DNA of 64,000 nt. Origin: Cryptomeria japonica (Eukaryota; Streptophyta; Pinopsida; Cupressales; Cupressaceae). The DNA lies in the NCBI RefSeq assembly GCF_030272615.1, contig NC_081406.1:244023218-244087217 (forward strand). Reading direction: 5' to 3'. Below the pieces are notes generated by a model, which was given only the letters and a program-made list of their open reading frames with translations, made no database searches and was not told where the DNA came from. The stretch's first letter is position 1, and every line of letters starts with the position of its first letter. Both the position numbers and the translations under genes were made by a program. Of this stretch, positions 21,716 to 33,239 are shown in pieces.

Positions 21716-23883
21716 TGGTACAGGAGCACCTAGTTGAGTAAAACTCCCATTTTTGAGTATTTAATGATTTTATGTTTGTAAAGTCTTGTGTTAGGTTGAT
21801 TATGTTGTTTTAGGTTGTTTTGGGTCATATTGAGTGGTTTTGATCTCATTTTGGGCTCTAGAGATCAAGTTTTGGCTTTTTGGTCTTGAGTTGACAATTT
21901 TTGGCAAAAATGTGCAAAATTGCCAAAAAGGTCTCCTAATGTCTTCAAGAGCATTGAAACATGTTTGTTAAGTTTTTTTAAGCATGCATAAATATTTTAG
22001 GCAATTTGATAAGGATAGGTTGTCAAAAATGCCTTTTTGAGCAAGAAAAGTTGTCTTTTGGCTTGAAAAGTTGTCAAAATTGTCATTTTCTTGCAAAATG
22101 AAGTTATGGAAGTCTCATGTCTGTACTAGGGCTTGAAAACCAACTAGAGAAAATATATAAGGCCTCCCTTTTCCTTGGAAAGGGTTGGTGATTTTATTTA
22201 CAAGAGAATCTTAATAGAAATCATGCTTTTTTGGCTTTTATGACTGTTTTTCCTTCCTTTTGAATAGCAGTTCGTACTGTAGCTGTGCAAATTCGTACTG
22301 TACCTTCTTGGAAGTTAAAATGTTGATGTAATAAATTTTCCCATGTAATTGTTTCATTGGTTTTTCATTTGCAAGGTGTTTGTACAAAAAAATTTGTAAA
22401 CTATGTCCCTGTTGCCCTGTCAAGGGTTTGGAGTTGTAAAATGCATCAACTTGGTTGATCCAGGTCTGGGATCCCTCCAATGGATTTTTATAAGTTGATT
22501 CATATGTATATAGTGTACATACATCTCTTTTTGTGCCAAAGAAGTGTTTTGAAGATGTACTTGAGTGAATGCTAGGCAAGTGTTTGTCATTTGGCTAGTA
22601 GCATAAACAAAACTCAAGGTTTGCACTCAAAAGTAATTTGGGTGAGCAAATGAATGTGACAGAGGCTTGGAAATTTGGCCAAGGGAATTGAGTATCTTCT
22701 TGGATGGCTAGTTTAGCTTATTCTTACTTAATCTTTCTCATTTTGTAATCAAACAGTGAGTTCACTGTTTTTATGACTTGTATGTGGCAAAATGCCCATG
22801 GAATGCTTGAAGAACATAATCCAAGCCTTGAATCATGAAGGAAATGTAATAGGAGGTGGTTACATGTTTGAAGACCTCATTGAGGTGTTTTCCCAATTCC
22901 AAACTCTTCATCTTGCAGGTCCCAAAGTGCAATGTTGCTGACTGGTAAAGGAGCAGTGAATTGACTGTCACAGTGACAGTTTTTTGATTTTTCAGTTAGT
23001 GTGCCAAGTGTTTGGAAAAATGACAAGTGGAAATGGTTTGGTTAGTGATCTCTAAGGTGTGGTAGACTTCCTTAGTTAGTTTTAGTCCTTCGTTCATGAA
23101 GGAGTTGACAAATCAAACTTTGCAAACTCAAAACCCTCACTAAACCCTTCTTTTGTGCCATAAAAAGTGGACAGTCATTAAACCTTCCTCATGGAGCTCA
23201 AGACCTGAAAAATATTCAAGAATAGACCTCCTAAACATCATACAATTTTTATTTTTTTTATGGTGGAAATGCCCATCGTTGGGCTAGGTGAGGAAAAAAG
23301 GGCCAATTAGGCCTCCACGGGCTGGTAGCCCTTTAGGATTGCATAACACACAAATGACTATTTTTTGTCAAGAGCATGAACCTGATGGTAGAGTGAAACT
23401 TGGGACTTATGAAGCATAGTTGGGAAAATCCTAAGCACTCAAACAAGTGTTACTTGGGACCCTTAGACAGTGTGCAGCCTCATGAGGGGGTAGTTGATCT
23501 TAGTTGGTGAACTTGAGCAAGCTAAGGGTTAAAGACCTCAAACAAAATTGTGAGCATTCAAAGGTGAGTAATACCTTACTACGCCTACATTCCCATGTGG
23601 AAGACCCCTAGTACACGCTAAAACATAAGGCTTAAGGCCCCAAGAACCAAGAATGAGAATGTGTAGTTGGAAGGAATAAGCAATTTGAGTAGATCTATGC
23701 ATGGGCGAGAGCCATCACCTAAAAGGGAGTTTATTAGGCAAGTGAACCATGGAGTGCTTGGCATTATAACACAAGACAGATTGTGTAGACAAACACAACA
23801 GACCCTACAAGTCTTTGGGTAATAAATTGATACTTTTTGAGCAAATTAGCCTTGTGAGCACTTTCCTAGCAAGCTCCCTATCA
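21716..23883 (+). repeat. Chromovirus 5' LTR
   Basis: It starts TGGTACAGGAGCACC and ends AGCTCCCTATCA. It matches 28548-30713 throughout with scattered substitutions. A TATATAAGG box lies 438 bases from the left end. Small minus-strand open frames at the same relative place in both LTRs (about 22.4-22.6 and 29.1-29.5 kb) are LTR sequence, not genes. Confidence 0.97.
22154..22160 (+). promoter_or_regulatory. LTR TATA box
   Basis: TATATAA followed by GGCCTCCC; the 3' LTR has the same box at 28986-28992, at an identical distance from its LTR start. It probably drove the genomic RNA, with transcription starting about 30 bases downstream. Confidence 0.7.
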
Positions 23884-23886
23884 TAG

Positions 23887-23898
23887 TGGTATCAGAGC
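23887..23898 (+). promoter_or_regulatory. Chromovirus primer-binding site (initiator tRNA-Met)
   Basis: A perfect TGGTATCAGAGC lies three bases after the 5' LTR end. This is the standard complement to initiator tRNA-Met. Confidence 0.95.
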
Positions 23899-23936
23899 CA
23901 ACAAAAGATTCAGGAGGAAATAAACATTAGGCAAAC

Positions 23937-26900
23937 ATGGTGACCAATGCAGAACTGGCTAAGAAGGTTGAGGACCAAGAAGAGGAAAATAGGGCACTCA
24001 AAGAAAGATTAGATCAACTAGCAATGAAACTAGCTGAAGTAGAAGTCAAAACTGAAGAGGTCTAGGATAAGGTTGGAGATCAGAGTAAACTGATGGCAAT
24101 AGAGGATGAAGTCCCCATGCCCAACCCTGTCATTGAGAAAGAACCATTCTTGAAAGCCTTGAGAGCTATGAGTGGTAAGACCTTAGAAGGAGTAGCCCTT
24201 TTCAGTGGGAAGATGGATCCAGATGCTCTAATAGAGTGGATTGAAGGGTTAGGAAACCATTTTGAGTGTGATGGAGTGGTTGAAGCACAAAAGGTTAAGG
24301 TGGCAAAATCAAGGTTGAGAGGGGTAGCCTTAACTTGGTGGAAGTTCATCCAAGAGGAAAGGGTGAAAGTAGGTAAGCAACCACTAGCCACCTAGAAAGC
24401 AATGGTAGCCAAAATCAAAGAGACCTACCTCCCTGAAGACTATGAAGTACAACTTCACCAGAAAAGACAAAATTTGAGACAGAAAGACCTAGATGTCAGT
24501 AGCTACACTAAGTAGTTTCAAAAACTATGCATGAGATCCAGAGTAGTGGAGGATGAGAGTATAAAAGTGGCAAGGTATTTGAATGGGTTAAGATGGAACA
24601 TCGAGGAAGAGATGAGCTGGTTATGCCCACAAACTGTACACAAGTTCTATCAATTGGCACTTAAGGTGGAAGATAAAGGTAGGAGAAAGCAAGAACAAAA
24701 CAATAGAGGAAGAGGTAGGGGAAGAGATGGTAGAGGCCATAGAGGCAGTTTTGGGGGAAGGAACACAGATCAACGATCCCAAGGAGAGTCTAAACTTATT
24801 GAGCAAAGTGGGGATTCTCAGAGCAAACCCAACTATAGGGGTAGGGGATCAAGCAACCCGAGTAGAGGTAGATCTAATGTACCAGGGAGAGGGTCCTACT
24901 TCTCAACCATGAAGTGCTATAACTGCCAAAAGTTGGGCCACCCTGCCTATAGGTGCCCAGAGAAGCCTAGTTCATCCTATGGAGGTGAAAAGAGGGTAAA
25001 TTATGTTCAAGAAGATGGATGTAATACCAGAACTTCAGCATTGAACCACCTAGCTTCAGAAGATGGTGAGAGTTTAATGATCAAAAGAGTGTTAATGAAG
25101 AAGCCACATAGTATAGAGGCCTCACAGAGAAGAGCATTGTTCAGGATTAAGTGTAAAATCATGGGAAAAGTGTGTAAGGTGATCATAGATTCGGGATCCA
25201 CAGATAACATCATATCAGAGGAATCAGTAAGCAAACTGAAATTACCAAGGATACAACACAAGGAGTCATACAAGGTCACATTGTTGAATAAGGGACAACA
25301 TGTGTTAGTAGATGAGCAAGCCTGGGTAGATTTCCACATAGGTGGATTTGTAGATAGGATCCTATGTGACATCCTTCCTATGGATGCTTGCCACTTGCTG
25401 TTGGGTAGACCATGGTAGTTTGACCACAAAGCACAACATGATGGGGAAAGAAACTCCTATTCATTTCAGAAAGATGGAGTAACCTATCAGATCCAATCCC
25501 TCATTGAGGAAGGAGAGAGCAACAACAAAGTACCTAACATCTTGTTAGTGAATGAGAAAGAGTTCATAAAAACACTAGAAGAGGATGAAGGAGTAGGATT
25601 TACACTCATAGTGAAACCCAAGGAAGAAAAGGTAGAAAAGAAAGTTGAGATACCATATGAGGTGCAACAAATCCTTGATAACTTCAAACAAAAAATTAGT
25701 GATGGTACACCTGCAGCCTTACCACCTCCTAGAGCCATTAGCCATCAAATTGATTTCATACCTGGAGCCTCTTTGCCCAACAAGGCAACCTACAAGATGA
25801 CCCCTGAACAAAACAAAGAGGTAGCAAGACAAATACAAGAACTCTTAGACCAAGGGCTGATTAGGAAAAGCATTAGTCCTTGTGCAGTACCTACAATGTT
25901 GGCACCTAAGAAGGGGGGTACATGGAGACTTTGTACAGATTCCAGAGCCATAAATAAAATCACCATCAGATACAGATTTCCCATACCCAAGATAGAGGAT
26001 TTGATGGATTGTTTGGGGGGTGCACAATATTTCAGTAAGATTGATTTGAAGAGTGGCTACCATCAGATAAGAATCAAAGAGGGGGATGAGTGGAAGACAA
26101 CTTTCAAAACAAGTGAGGGACTCTATGAGTGGCTAGTCATGCCTTTTGGACTCTCTAATGCTCCCAACACATTCATGAGACTCATGAATGAAGTTTTACA
26201 TGATTTCATTGGCAAATTTGTTGTAGTGTATTTAGATGATATTCTTATTTTTAGCAATACCAAGGAAGAGCACTTATAGCATTTAGCCAATGTTTTGAAA
26301 CAGTTATTTGATGAACAGCTAACCATTAATCTTGAAAAATGTGATTTTATGAAGCAAGAATTGGTCTATCATGGTTTTGTTGTATCAGGAGGCAATCTGA
26401 AAATGGATCACTCAAAAGTGGTAGCAATAACCAGTTGGCCAACTCCTAAGATAGCCAGTGATGTCAGAAGCTTCCATGGTTTGGCACAGTTATACAGGAA
26501 ATTCATCAGGGGATTCAGTGAGATTTGTGCTCCAATGTTGGACACCATCAAAGGGGGTGTAAAGGTAAAGTTTCAATGGACAAGTGCAGCCAATAAGGGG
26601 TTTGAATTACTGAAAACTAAAGTAGCTACTCAACCAGTGCTCATTTTACCTAGTTTTGATATGCTTTTTACTATTGAATGTGATGCTATTAATATTGCAG
26701 TAGGAGTTGTTTTAAGTCAAGAAAATAGACCAGTTGCATTCTTTAGTGAGAAATTGAATGATGCAAAGAAAAAGTACTCTTCTTATGATTTAGAACTTTA
26801 TGCATTAGTACAAGCACTTAGGAAATGGAGACACTATCTTCTTCCCAAAGAGTTTGTTGTATACACAGATAATTAGGCACTCAGTTTCTTGAACTCATAG

Positions 26901-28526
26901 GATAAACTGAATCATAGGCATGTTAAATGGGTAGAATACTTGCAAGCTTACACTTTCACTCTTAAGCATAAGAAGGGTCAGTTGAATAAAGTAGCAGATG
27001 CTTTGAGTAGAAGGTTGTTAACTATTCATGAGATTTAAGTTTAGAGCATTGGTATTGATAGTTTCAAAGACATGTATCTTACTGATAGTGATTTTGTTGA
27101 AGATTATAAAGTTTGTCAAGATTTTGAGAATAACTTCCATGGTGGATATGCTGATTTCACTTTGCAGGATGGTTTGTTATTCAGGGGTGGACGGTTGTGT
27201 GTTCCAAAGGGTTTTATGAGAGAGAACCTCATTCAAGAGAAGCACAATGGGTGCTTAAGTGGACATTTCGGTCTCAACAAGACCTTAGAATTGGTTCAAA
27301 GGTTCTATTATTGGCCTAAAATGCAGAGAGACATCAGGAGGTATGTTGAGCAGTGCTTGGTATGCCAGAAAGAAAAAGGTAATTCCTCTAACGTTGGTTT
27401 ATATCAGCCTCTTCCCATTCCACATAGGCCTTGGGATTGCATTAGCATGGATTTTGTAGTAGGATTGCCTAGAACTCAGGTAGGATTTGATAGCATCTTT
27501 GTAGTAGTTGATAGATTCAGCAAAATGGCTCACTTCATTCCTTGCAAGACAACACATGATGCAAGTCATATTGCCTATTTGTTTTTCAAAGAAGTTGTAA
27601 GAATTCATGGTTTGCCTACTAGCATTGTTTCAGATAGGGATGTTAAGTTTCTTGGTCATTTCTGGAAAACATCGTGGAAGAGATTGGGTACTAATCTCTC
27701 TTTTGGTTCAACTTATCATCCACAAACTGATGGCCAAATTGAAGTTGTGAAAAGGTCTCTTGGAAACATGCTTAGGTGCTTGACAAAGGACTATGGGCAG
27801 AGTTGGGATCAACTCATTCATCAAGCAGAATACGCCTATAATGATAGTGTTAACCAGTCTACAGGTAAAAGTCCATTTGAAGTTGTTTATGGTATGCATC
27901 CAAGGGGTATAATGGATTTGATGGATATCAATAACTTGCAGCATAAGAGTGGGACAATAGATGACATGGCTCATTCCATGAAGGAGGTTCATGAACAAGT
28001 GAGACAAGCTCTCCAAGATACCTCTCAAAAAGTCAAGGCAAGAGTGGATGCTACAAAGAGAGATGTTCAGTTTGCCACAAGTGATTATGTGATGGTTCAT
28101 TTGAATAAGGCAAGGTTGTAAAAGGGAGTTCCAAGCAAGCTTCAGATGAGGAGGATAGGCCCTTGCAAGCTCTTGGCTAAGTATGGGTCTAATGCTTACA
28201 AAGCTGATTTGCCTACTAATGTTTCTTTGTCCCCCATTTTTAATGTTGCAGATCTGATTGCTTTCAAAGGGCAGCCACCTGAGGAGGTTCAAAGAGTTTT
28301 AGATGTTTCCAAATCCTTTTTTGATCTATCTCTCCCTTCTCTTTCTTTTCCCCAAGCAGAACAGGTTCTAGACTCTAAGACTCTCAAGAAGACAAGGAAT
28401 CACACTTATATGGAGCATCTAATCAAGTGGAAGGATTAGCATACCTCAGAGGCCACTTGGATACCTAAAGTTGACTTTCAGAAATTTGGCATTCCTTATT
28501 CTTTGTTGCCTCAAGGAGTCACATGA
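23937..28526 (+). pseudogene. gag-pol: Chromovirus gag-pol: one frame of 1,529 codons with 11 premature stops
   Basis: The ATG at 23937 and the terminal TGA at 28524 are in the same frame, with no net frameshift. Gag is the N-terminal coiled-coil-like part (ELAKKVEDQEEENRALK) and core; its knuckle CYNCQKLGHPAYRC is at 24915-24956. Protease DSG is at 25188-25196. RT carries FSKIDLKSGYHQ and YLDDILIF (YLDD at 26229-26240). RNase H has [17 protein letters not shown] and YTDN, then VADALSRR. Integrase has the HHCC part with CLVCQKEK, then MDFVVGLP, VSDRDVKF and DGQIEVVKRSL. The chromodomain is HTYMEHLIKWKD-stop-HTSEATWIP. Stops are TAG at 24063, 24393, 24513, 25416, 26277, 26874, 26898, 27042 and 28437, and TAA at 27036 and 28119. 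Most sit where Gln is expected. Confidence 0.97.
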
Positions 28527-28529
28527 CTT

Positions 28530-28547
28530 CTTTTTTTTGGGGGAGTA
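28530..28547 (+). promoter_or_regulatory. Polypurine-type tract before the 3' LTR
   Basis: A T-run followed by GGGGGAGTA lies immediately upstream of the 3' LTR start (TGGTGC at 28548). This is the expected plus-strand priming site. Confidence 0.75.
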
Positions 28548-30713
28548 TGGTGCAGGAGCACTTAGTTGAGTAAAACTCCCATTTTTGAGTATTTAATGCT
28601 TTTATGTTTGTAAAGTCCTGTGTTAGGTTGATTATGTTGTTTTAGGTTGTTTTGGGTCATATTGAGTGGTTTTGATCTCATTTTGGGCTCTAGAGATCAA
28701 GTTTTGCCTTTTAGGCCTTGAGTTGACAATTTTTGGCAAAAATGTGCAAAATTGCCAAAAAGGTCTCCTAATGTCTTCAAGAGCATTGAAACATGTTTTT
28801 TAAGTGTTTTTAAGCACGTCTAAGTTGTTTAGGAAAGTTGATAAGGATAGGTTGTCAAAAATGTCTTTTTGAGCAAGAAAAGTTGTCATTTGGCTTGAAA
28901 AGTTGTCAAAATAGTCATTTTCTTGCAAAATGAAGTTATGGAAGTCTCATGTCCATACTAGGACTTGAAAACCAACTGGAGAAACTATATAAGGCCTCCC
29001 TTTTCCTTGGAAAGGGTTGGTGATTGTATTTACAAGAGAATCTTAATAGAAATCATGCTTTTTTGGCTTTTATGACTGTTTTTCCTTCCTTTTGAATAAC
29101 AGACCGTACTGTAGCTGTGCAAATCTGTACTGTACCTTCTCGGAAGTTGAAATGTTGATGTAATAAATTTTCCCATGTAATTGTTTCATTGGTTTTTCAT
29201 TTGCAAGGTGTTTGTACAAAAAATATTTGTAAACTGTGTACCTGCTGCCCTGCCAGGGGTTTGGAGTTGTAAAATGCATCAACTTGGTTGATCTAGGTCT
29301 GGGATCCCTCCAATGGATTTTTCCAAGTTTATTCATATGTATATAGTGTACATACATCTCTTTTTGTGCCAAATAAGTGTTTTGAAGATGTACTTGAGTG
29401 AATGCTAGGCAAGTGTTTGTCATTTGGCTGGTAGCATAAACAAAACTCAAGGTTTGCACTCAAAAGTAATTTGGGTGAGAAAATGAATGTGACAGAGGCC
29501 TGGAAATTTTACCAAGGGAATTGAGTATCTTCTTGGATGGCTATTTTATCTTGTTCTTGTTTAATCTTTCTCATTTTGTAATCAAACAGTGAGTTCACTG
29601 TTTTTATGACTTGTATGTGGCAAAATGCCCATGGAATGCTTGAAGAGCATAATCCAAACCTTGAATCATGAAGGCAATGTAATAGGAGGTGTGTTACATG
29701 TTTGAGGACCTCATTGAGTTTTTTTACCAATTCCAAACTCTTCATCTTGTAGGTCCCAAAGTGCAATGTTGTTGACTGGTAAAAGGGCAGTGAATTGACT
29801 GTCATAGTGACAATTTTCTGATTTTTCAGTTAGTGTACCAAGTGTTTGGAAAAATGACAAGTGTCAATGGTTTGATTAGTGATCTCCAAGGTGTGGTAGA
29901 CTTCCTCAGTCAGTTTTAGTCCTTGGTTTATGAAGGAGTTGACAAATCAAACTTTGCAAACTCAAAACCCTCACTAAACCCTTCTTTTGTGCCATACAAA
30001 GTGGACAGCCATTAAACCTTCCTCATGGAGCTCAAGACCTCAAAAATATTCAAGCATAGACCTCCTAAACATCATCCAAAACAATTTTTATGGTGGAAAT
30101 GCCCATCGTTGGGCTAGGTGAGGAAAAAAGGGCCAATTAGGCCTCCACGGGCTAGTAGCCCTTTAGGACATCATAACACACAAATGACTATTTTTTGTCA
30201 AGAGCATGAACCTGATGGAAAAGTGAAACTTGGGACTTATGAAACATAGTGAGGACAATCCTAAGCACTCAAACAAGTGTTAATTGGGACACTTAGACAG
30301 TGTGCAGCCTCATGAGGGGGTAGTTGATCTTAGTTGGTGATCTTGAGCAAGCTAAGGGTTAAAGACCTCAAACAAAATTGTGAGCATTAAAAGGTGAGTA
30401 ATACCTTACTGCCCCTACATTCCCATGTGGAAGACCCCTAGTACACTCTGAAACACAAGGCTGAAGGCCCCAAGAACTAGGAATGAGAATGTGTAGTTGG
30501 AAGGAATAAGCAATTTGAGTAGATCTATGCATGGGCAAGAGTCATTACCTAAAAGGGAGTTTATTAGGCAAGTGAACCATGGAGTACTTGGCATTATAAC
30601 ACAAGACAGATTGTGTAGACAAACACAACAAACCCTACAAGTCTTTGGGTAATAAATTGATACTTTTTGAGCAAATTAGCCTTGTGAGCACTTTCCTAGC
30701 AAGCTCGCTATCA
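28548..30713 (+). repeat. Chromovirus 3' LTR
   Basis: It starts TGGTGCAGGAGCAC and ends AGCTCGCTATCA, followed by the ACTTG duplication. TATATAA lies at 28986-28992. It is collinear with the 5' LTR, with many C/T and G/A differences and a diverged patch near 28810-28850. Confidence 0.97.
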
Positions 30714-32556
30714 ACTTGTTACTCCTCTTGTGGAGCTTGTAATACTTCCTCTAGTGCTATGTTTGGGGGATAAGGAATAACAAATGTCAGTTTGGAGGCT
30801 ATTGGCATCAAAAGATGGTGGAATCTCCATCATCTCAAGTTATCTTCTAACTTTGAGATGATTCTTTGCATTAGAAGGTTTTTTTAGTTTCTTTTCTTTT
30901 CCTTTTTTGATGTTGACATACATGAAAAATAAATGTATTATGAAGTTTTATTTTTGGATGTGTGTAAGGGATTTGTTGTTGAGCTCATTATGAATTGTTG
31001 TCTAGTGATCTTACTAGAATATACCCTTTTGAGGGTGATCACATAACTTGATGGAGCTTTGTTGTATTGCAATATAGATTATTGTTCAATAATTTAAGAA
31101 TCTATGATTCGAGAGTTGAGAATTGAGAACTTGGGAATTCAACTTTAAGGTACACCCTTCTAAGGGTCATAAGGAAACTAGATAGAGATCTAATTTATTT
31201 AGGACTTGTCTCTTTAAAGAAATATCTTCTCAAAATTATGTATTTATTTTATGTAACTATCCTTTTTTATTTTGCAATCCTTAAGATGGGTTCCCTTGAC
31301 AAGGTGAAATTTGAGATTTCTAGGTACTTTTGTAGGAAAAAATGTAATAAGGAGGGTAATGTTAGAAAATGTTAGCATGTATTACATTGTTGGTGATTGT
31401 TATAGACAATTGGTTATCATGAAATTATTCCAACTACATAATGTATTTGTCTTGTATATTTCTATTCACTAACACTAATCAACTGATCAAGATTTTACCT
31501 TCAAAAAGGCATCTTGGGATGGGGAAGTTCAAAGTTTTAGTGAGGACCAAGGAAAGGTTAAAATTAAATGAGAAAGAATGTCCATATGAGAAATTCAAAA
31601 CTCCATTGACAAATAAAACTTAGAAGACTAAGCATGCCTTCAAAATCAGAGATTTAAGGGAACTTATACAAACACTGGTGGAAAGAAAAGGGAGGACACA
31701 CACATAAAAGTAGACTATGGGGAATACAATTAATGAAAAATTTAAATTTTAGATAGCATAGATTTGAAAGAAAAGGTGGTTGAGTACAAGTAATAATAAT
31801 TCATTTAACATTGGAGAAAAATCAAGTGGTTGGAGGGCACATAGAATGATGAAGTGCAAATGAAGGTGATCTAAACCTTAATCAAATTCGAAATGGGAAA
31901 TTTTAGATTTAAAAAATAAAAAACAATGGCCAAAACCCTATGAAAAGATCCTAGATGTCAAGTTCAAATTACCCTTGATAAAGGAGGTGGGCCATATTGA
32001 GAGATTACTTGTTTTGATATGAAAATAAAATGAAATGATAAGAATAAAAGTTCATACCTCAATGTGGGATATAGATAATGTTGTGGGTGATGTTTTATAG
32101 TTTTTTTTGGAATTGGGTTTGAGATGCTATAACTAAGACACACATGGTCTATGAATTCTATTGCTATGCCCCAACCTATGCTAATATTGTGGACATATAG
32201 TTCATCAATCTTTATGCTTGTGGATTTGAACTTGGTTTGTATGAACAAAATTTAAGTATAGATATGTACCTATAGCTTGGAAATTTTATGTACCTACAAA
32301 TAATTATTCACCATTGTGTCGATACTTGCAATTAATACTAGTGATGTAGACAAACATCTTTGAGAGCGTGTTAAGTCGGGATCTTGTCCTTACAATAATG
32401 ATAAACCCATCGATTAATTCAACAATATAGATAAAAGTTGGACAAAAAGACACAATGAATATAAATGGAATTGTAATAATAAGAGTAACTTAGAACTTAA
32501 AATTTAAAACAAAAATGTACAAGAGGTCATATAATGACCTAGTGTGAAAATCCTAC
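30714..32556 (+). repeat. Old LTR-element repeat, copy A, right part
   Basis: It continues the repeat interrupted at 21715 and aligns with 40038-41175 and 45421-46283. A PPT-like GGAGGGTAA followed by TGTTAGAAAATGTTAG at 31360 looks like a copia-style 3' LTR start. The rest (31360-32556) would be LTR. Homology to copy B ends at about GACCTAGTGTGAAA. No coding domain is recognisable. Confidence 0.8.
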
Positions 32557-33239
32557 CACATATTTTCTCCAATTCAACCTTAATGCCCAAACACCAAATC
32601 CTTGCCTTGAAATTTGCATTTCCCTATCTTAGTTCACTTCAAATACATGTAGGAACAATAGGGGAAGGGTACCAGTAGTGGACATAGCTAACTTCGCACA
32701 CATAGAACTCTCAAACCATACGTTGGATTTCATTTTTTTTTTTGTTGTCTCCATATACGACTTAACTGCTTATAACTAAGGATCCGGCTTCTGGGTAGTG
32801 ACGATGCACACTGTGGAAATCTTTATGTGCCGAAAGGTCAAAAAGTGGTCATTTTAAAGTGTCTACCCATACATGAACTCCTTTGCACCAAAAGTAGATA
32901 ACTCAAAATTTGCAGTAGTAGTGGACAAATGCCCTAGTAGTAGATCATCTTTTTTGACATTTTTTTACTATAATTAGTCCATTTGTGCCCCACTACTGGC
33001 CAATTTGTGCACCATTACTGGGACATTTGTGCAAAATTATCCACAATTGGTACATGTGATATTTATTATCAATTTGTTGGGCTCCTTTGCAATCTAGTAC
33101 CGGAGGGTTGGGTTGACAAAAAGGTGTCCACTATTGGAACTATGTTCACTACTGGAACTATAGAATGGATGTAACATAAATTTCAAATGTTCAAAATTCA
33201 AAACATTGACTCCCACTTTTTCATCATAATTGTTGGGAG
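32557..33239. repeat. Cluster of CCACTACTGG-like words; no gene
   Basis: The short word CCAGTAGTGG or its complement recurs in altered form at about 32668, 32912, 32930, 32990, 33020, 33125 and 33150. The left end GGGGAAGGGTACCAGTAGTGG resembles GGGGAAGAGTATCAATAGTTG in the tandem repeats at 47.3-48.0 kb. The arrangement, complement on the left and direct on the right, suggests a decayed non-autonomous DNA element, but ends and target duplication were not found. Confidence 0.4.

Larger units (their letters stand above)
21716..30713 (+). mobile_element. Complete Ty3/gypsy chromovirus (8,998 bp) with 5-bp target duplication
   Basis: Two LTRs (2,168 and 2,166 bp), PBS, one gag-pol frame, PPT and flanking ACTTG duplications are all present. 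The domain order is gag, CCHC knuckle, protease, RT, RNase H, HHCC/DDE integrase, C-terminal chromodomain. The chromodomain marks a chromovirus; the clade was not fixed. Over a 320-base LTR stretch aligned by eye I counted about 18 differences, so the insertion is old. If plants of this type mutate near 1e-9 per site per year, that means tens of millions of years. It is autonomous in layout but dead through 11 nonsense codons. Confidence 0.97.

Noticed and set aside
22238-22971. Minus-strand frames of 60-115 codons, repeated at 29070-29805
   Set aside because: They occur at the same place in both chromovirus LTRs and carry no motif; they are shadows of LTR sequence.
24063-28439. Use of TAG as a readthrough or reassigned codon in the chromovirus
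   Set aside because: TAA also occurs at Gln positions, stops lie in every domain, and other elements here are equally dead; deamination decay is simpler.
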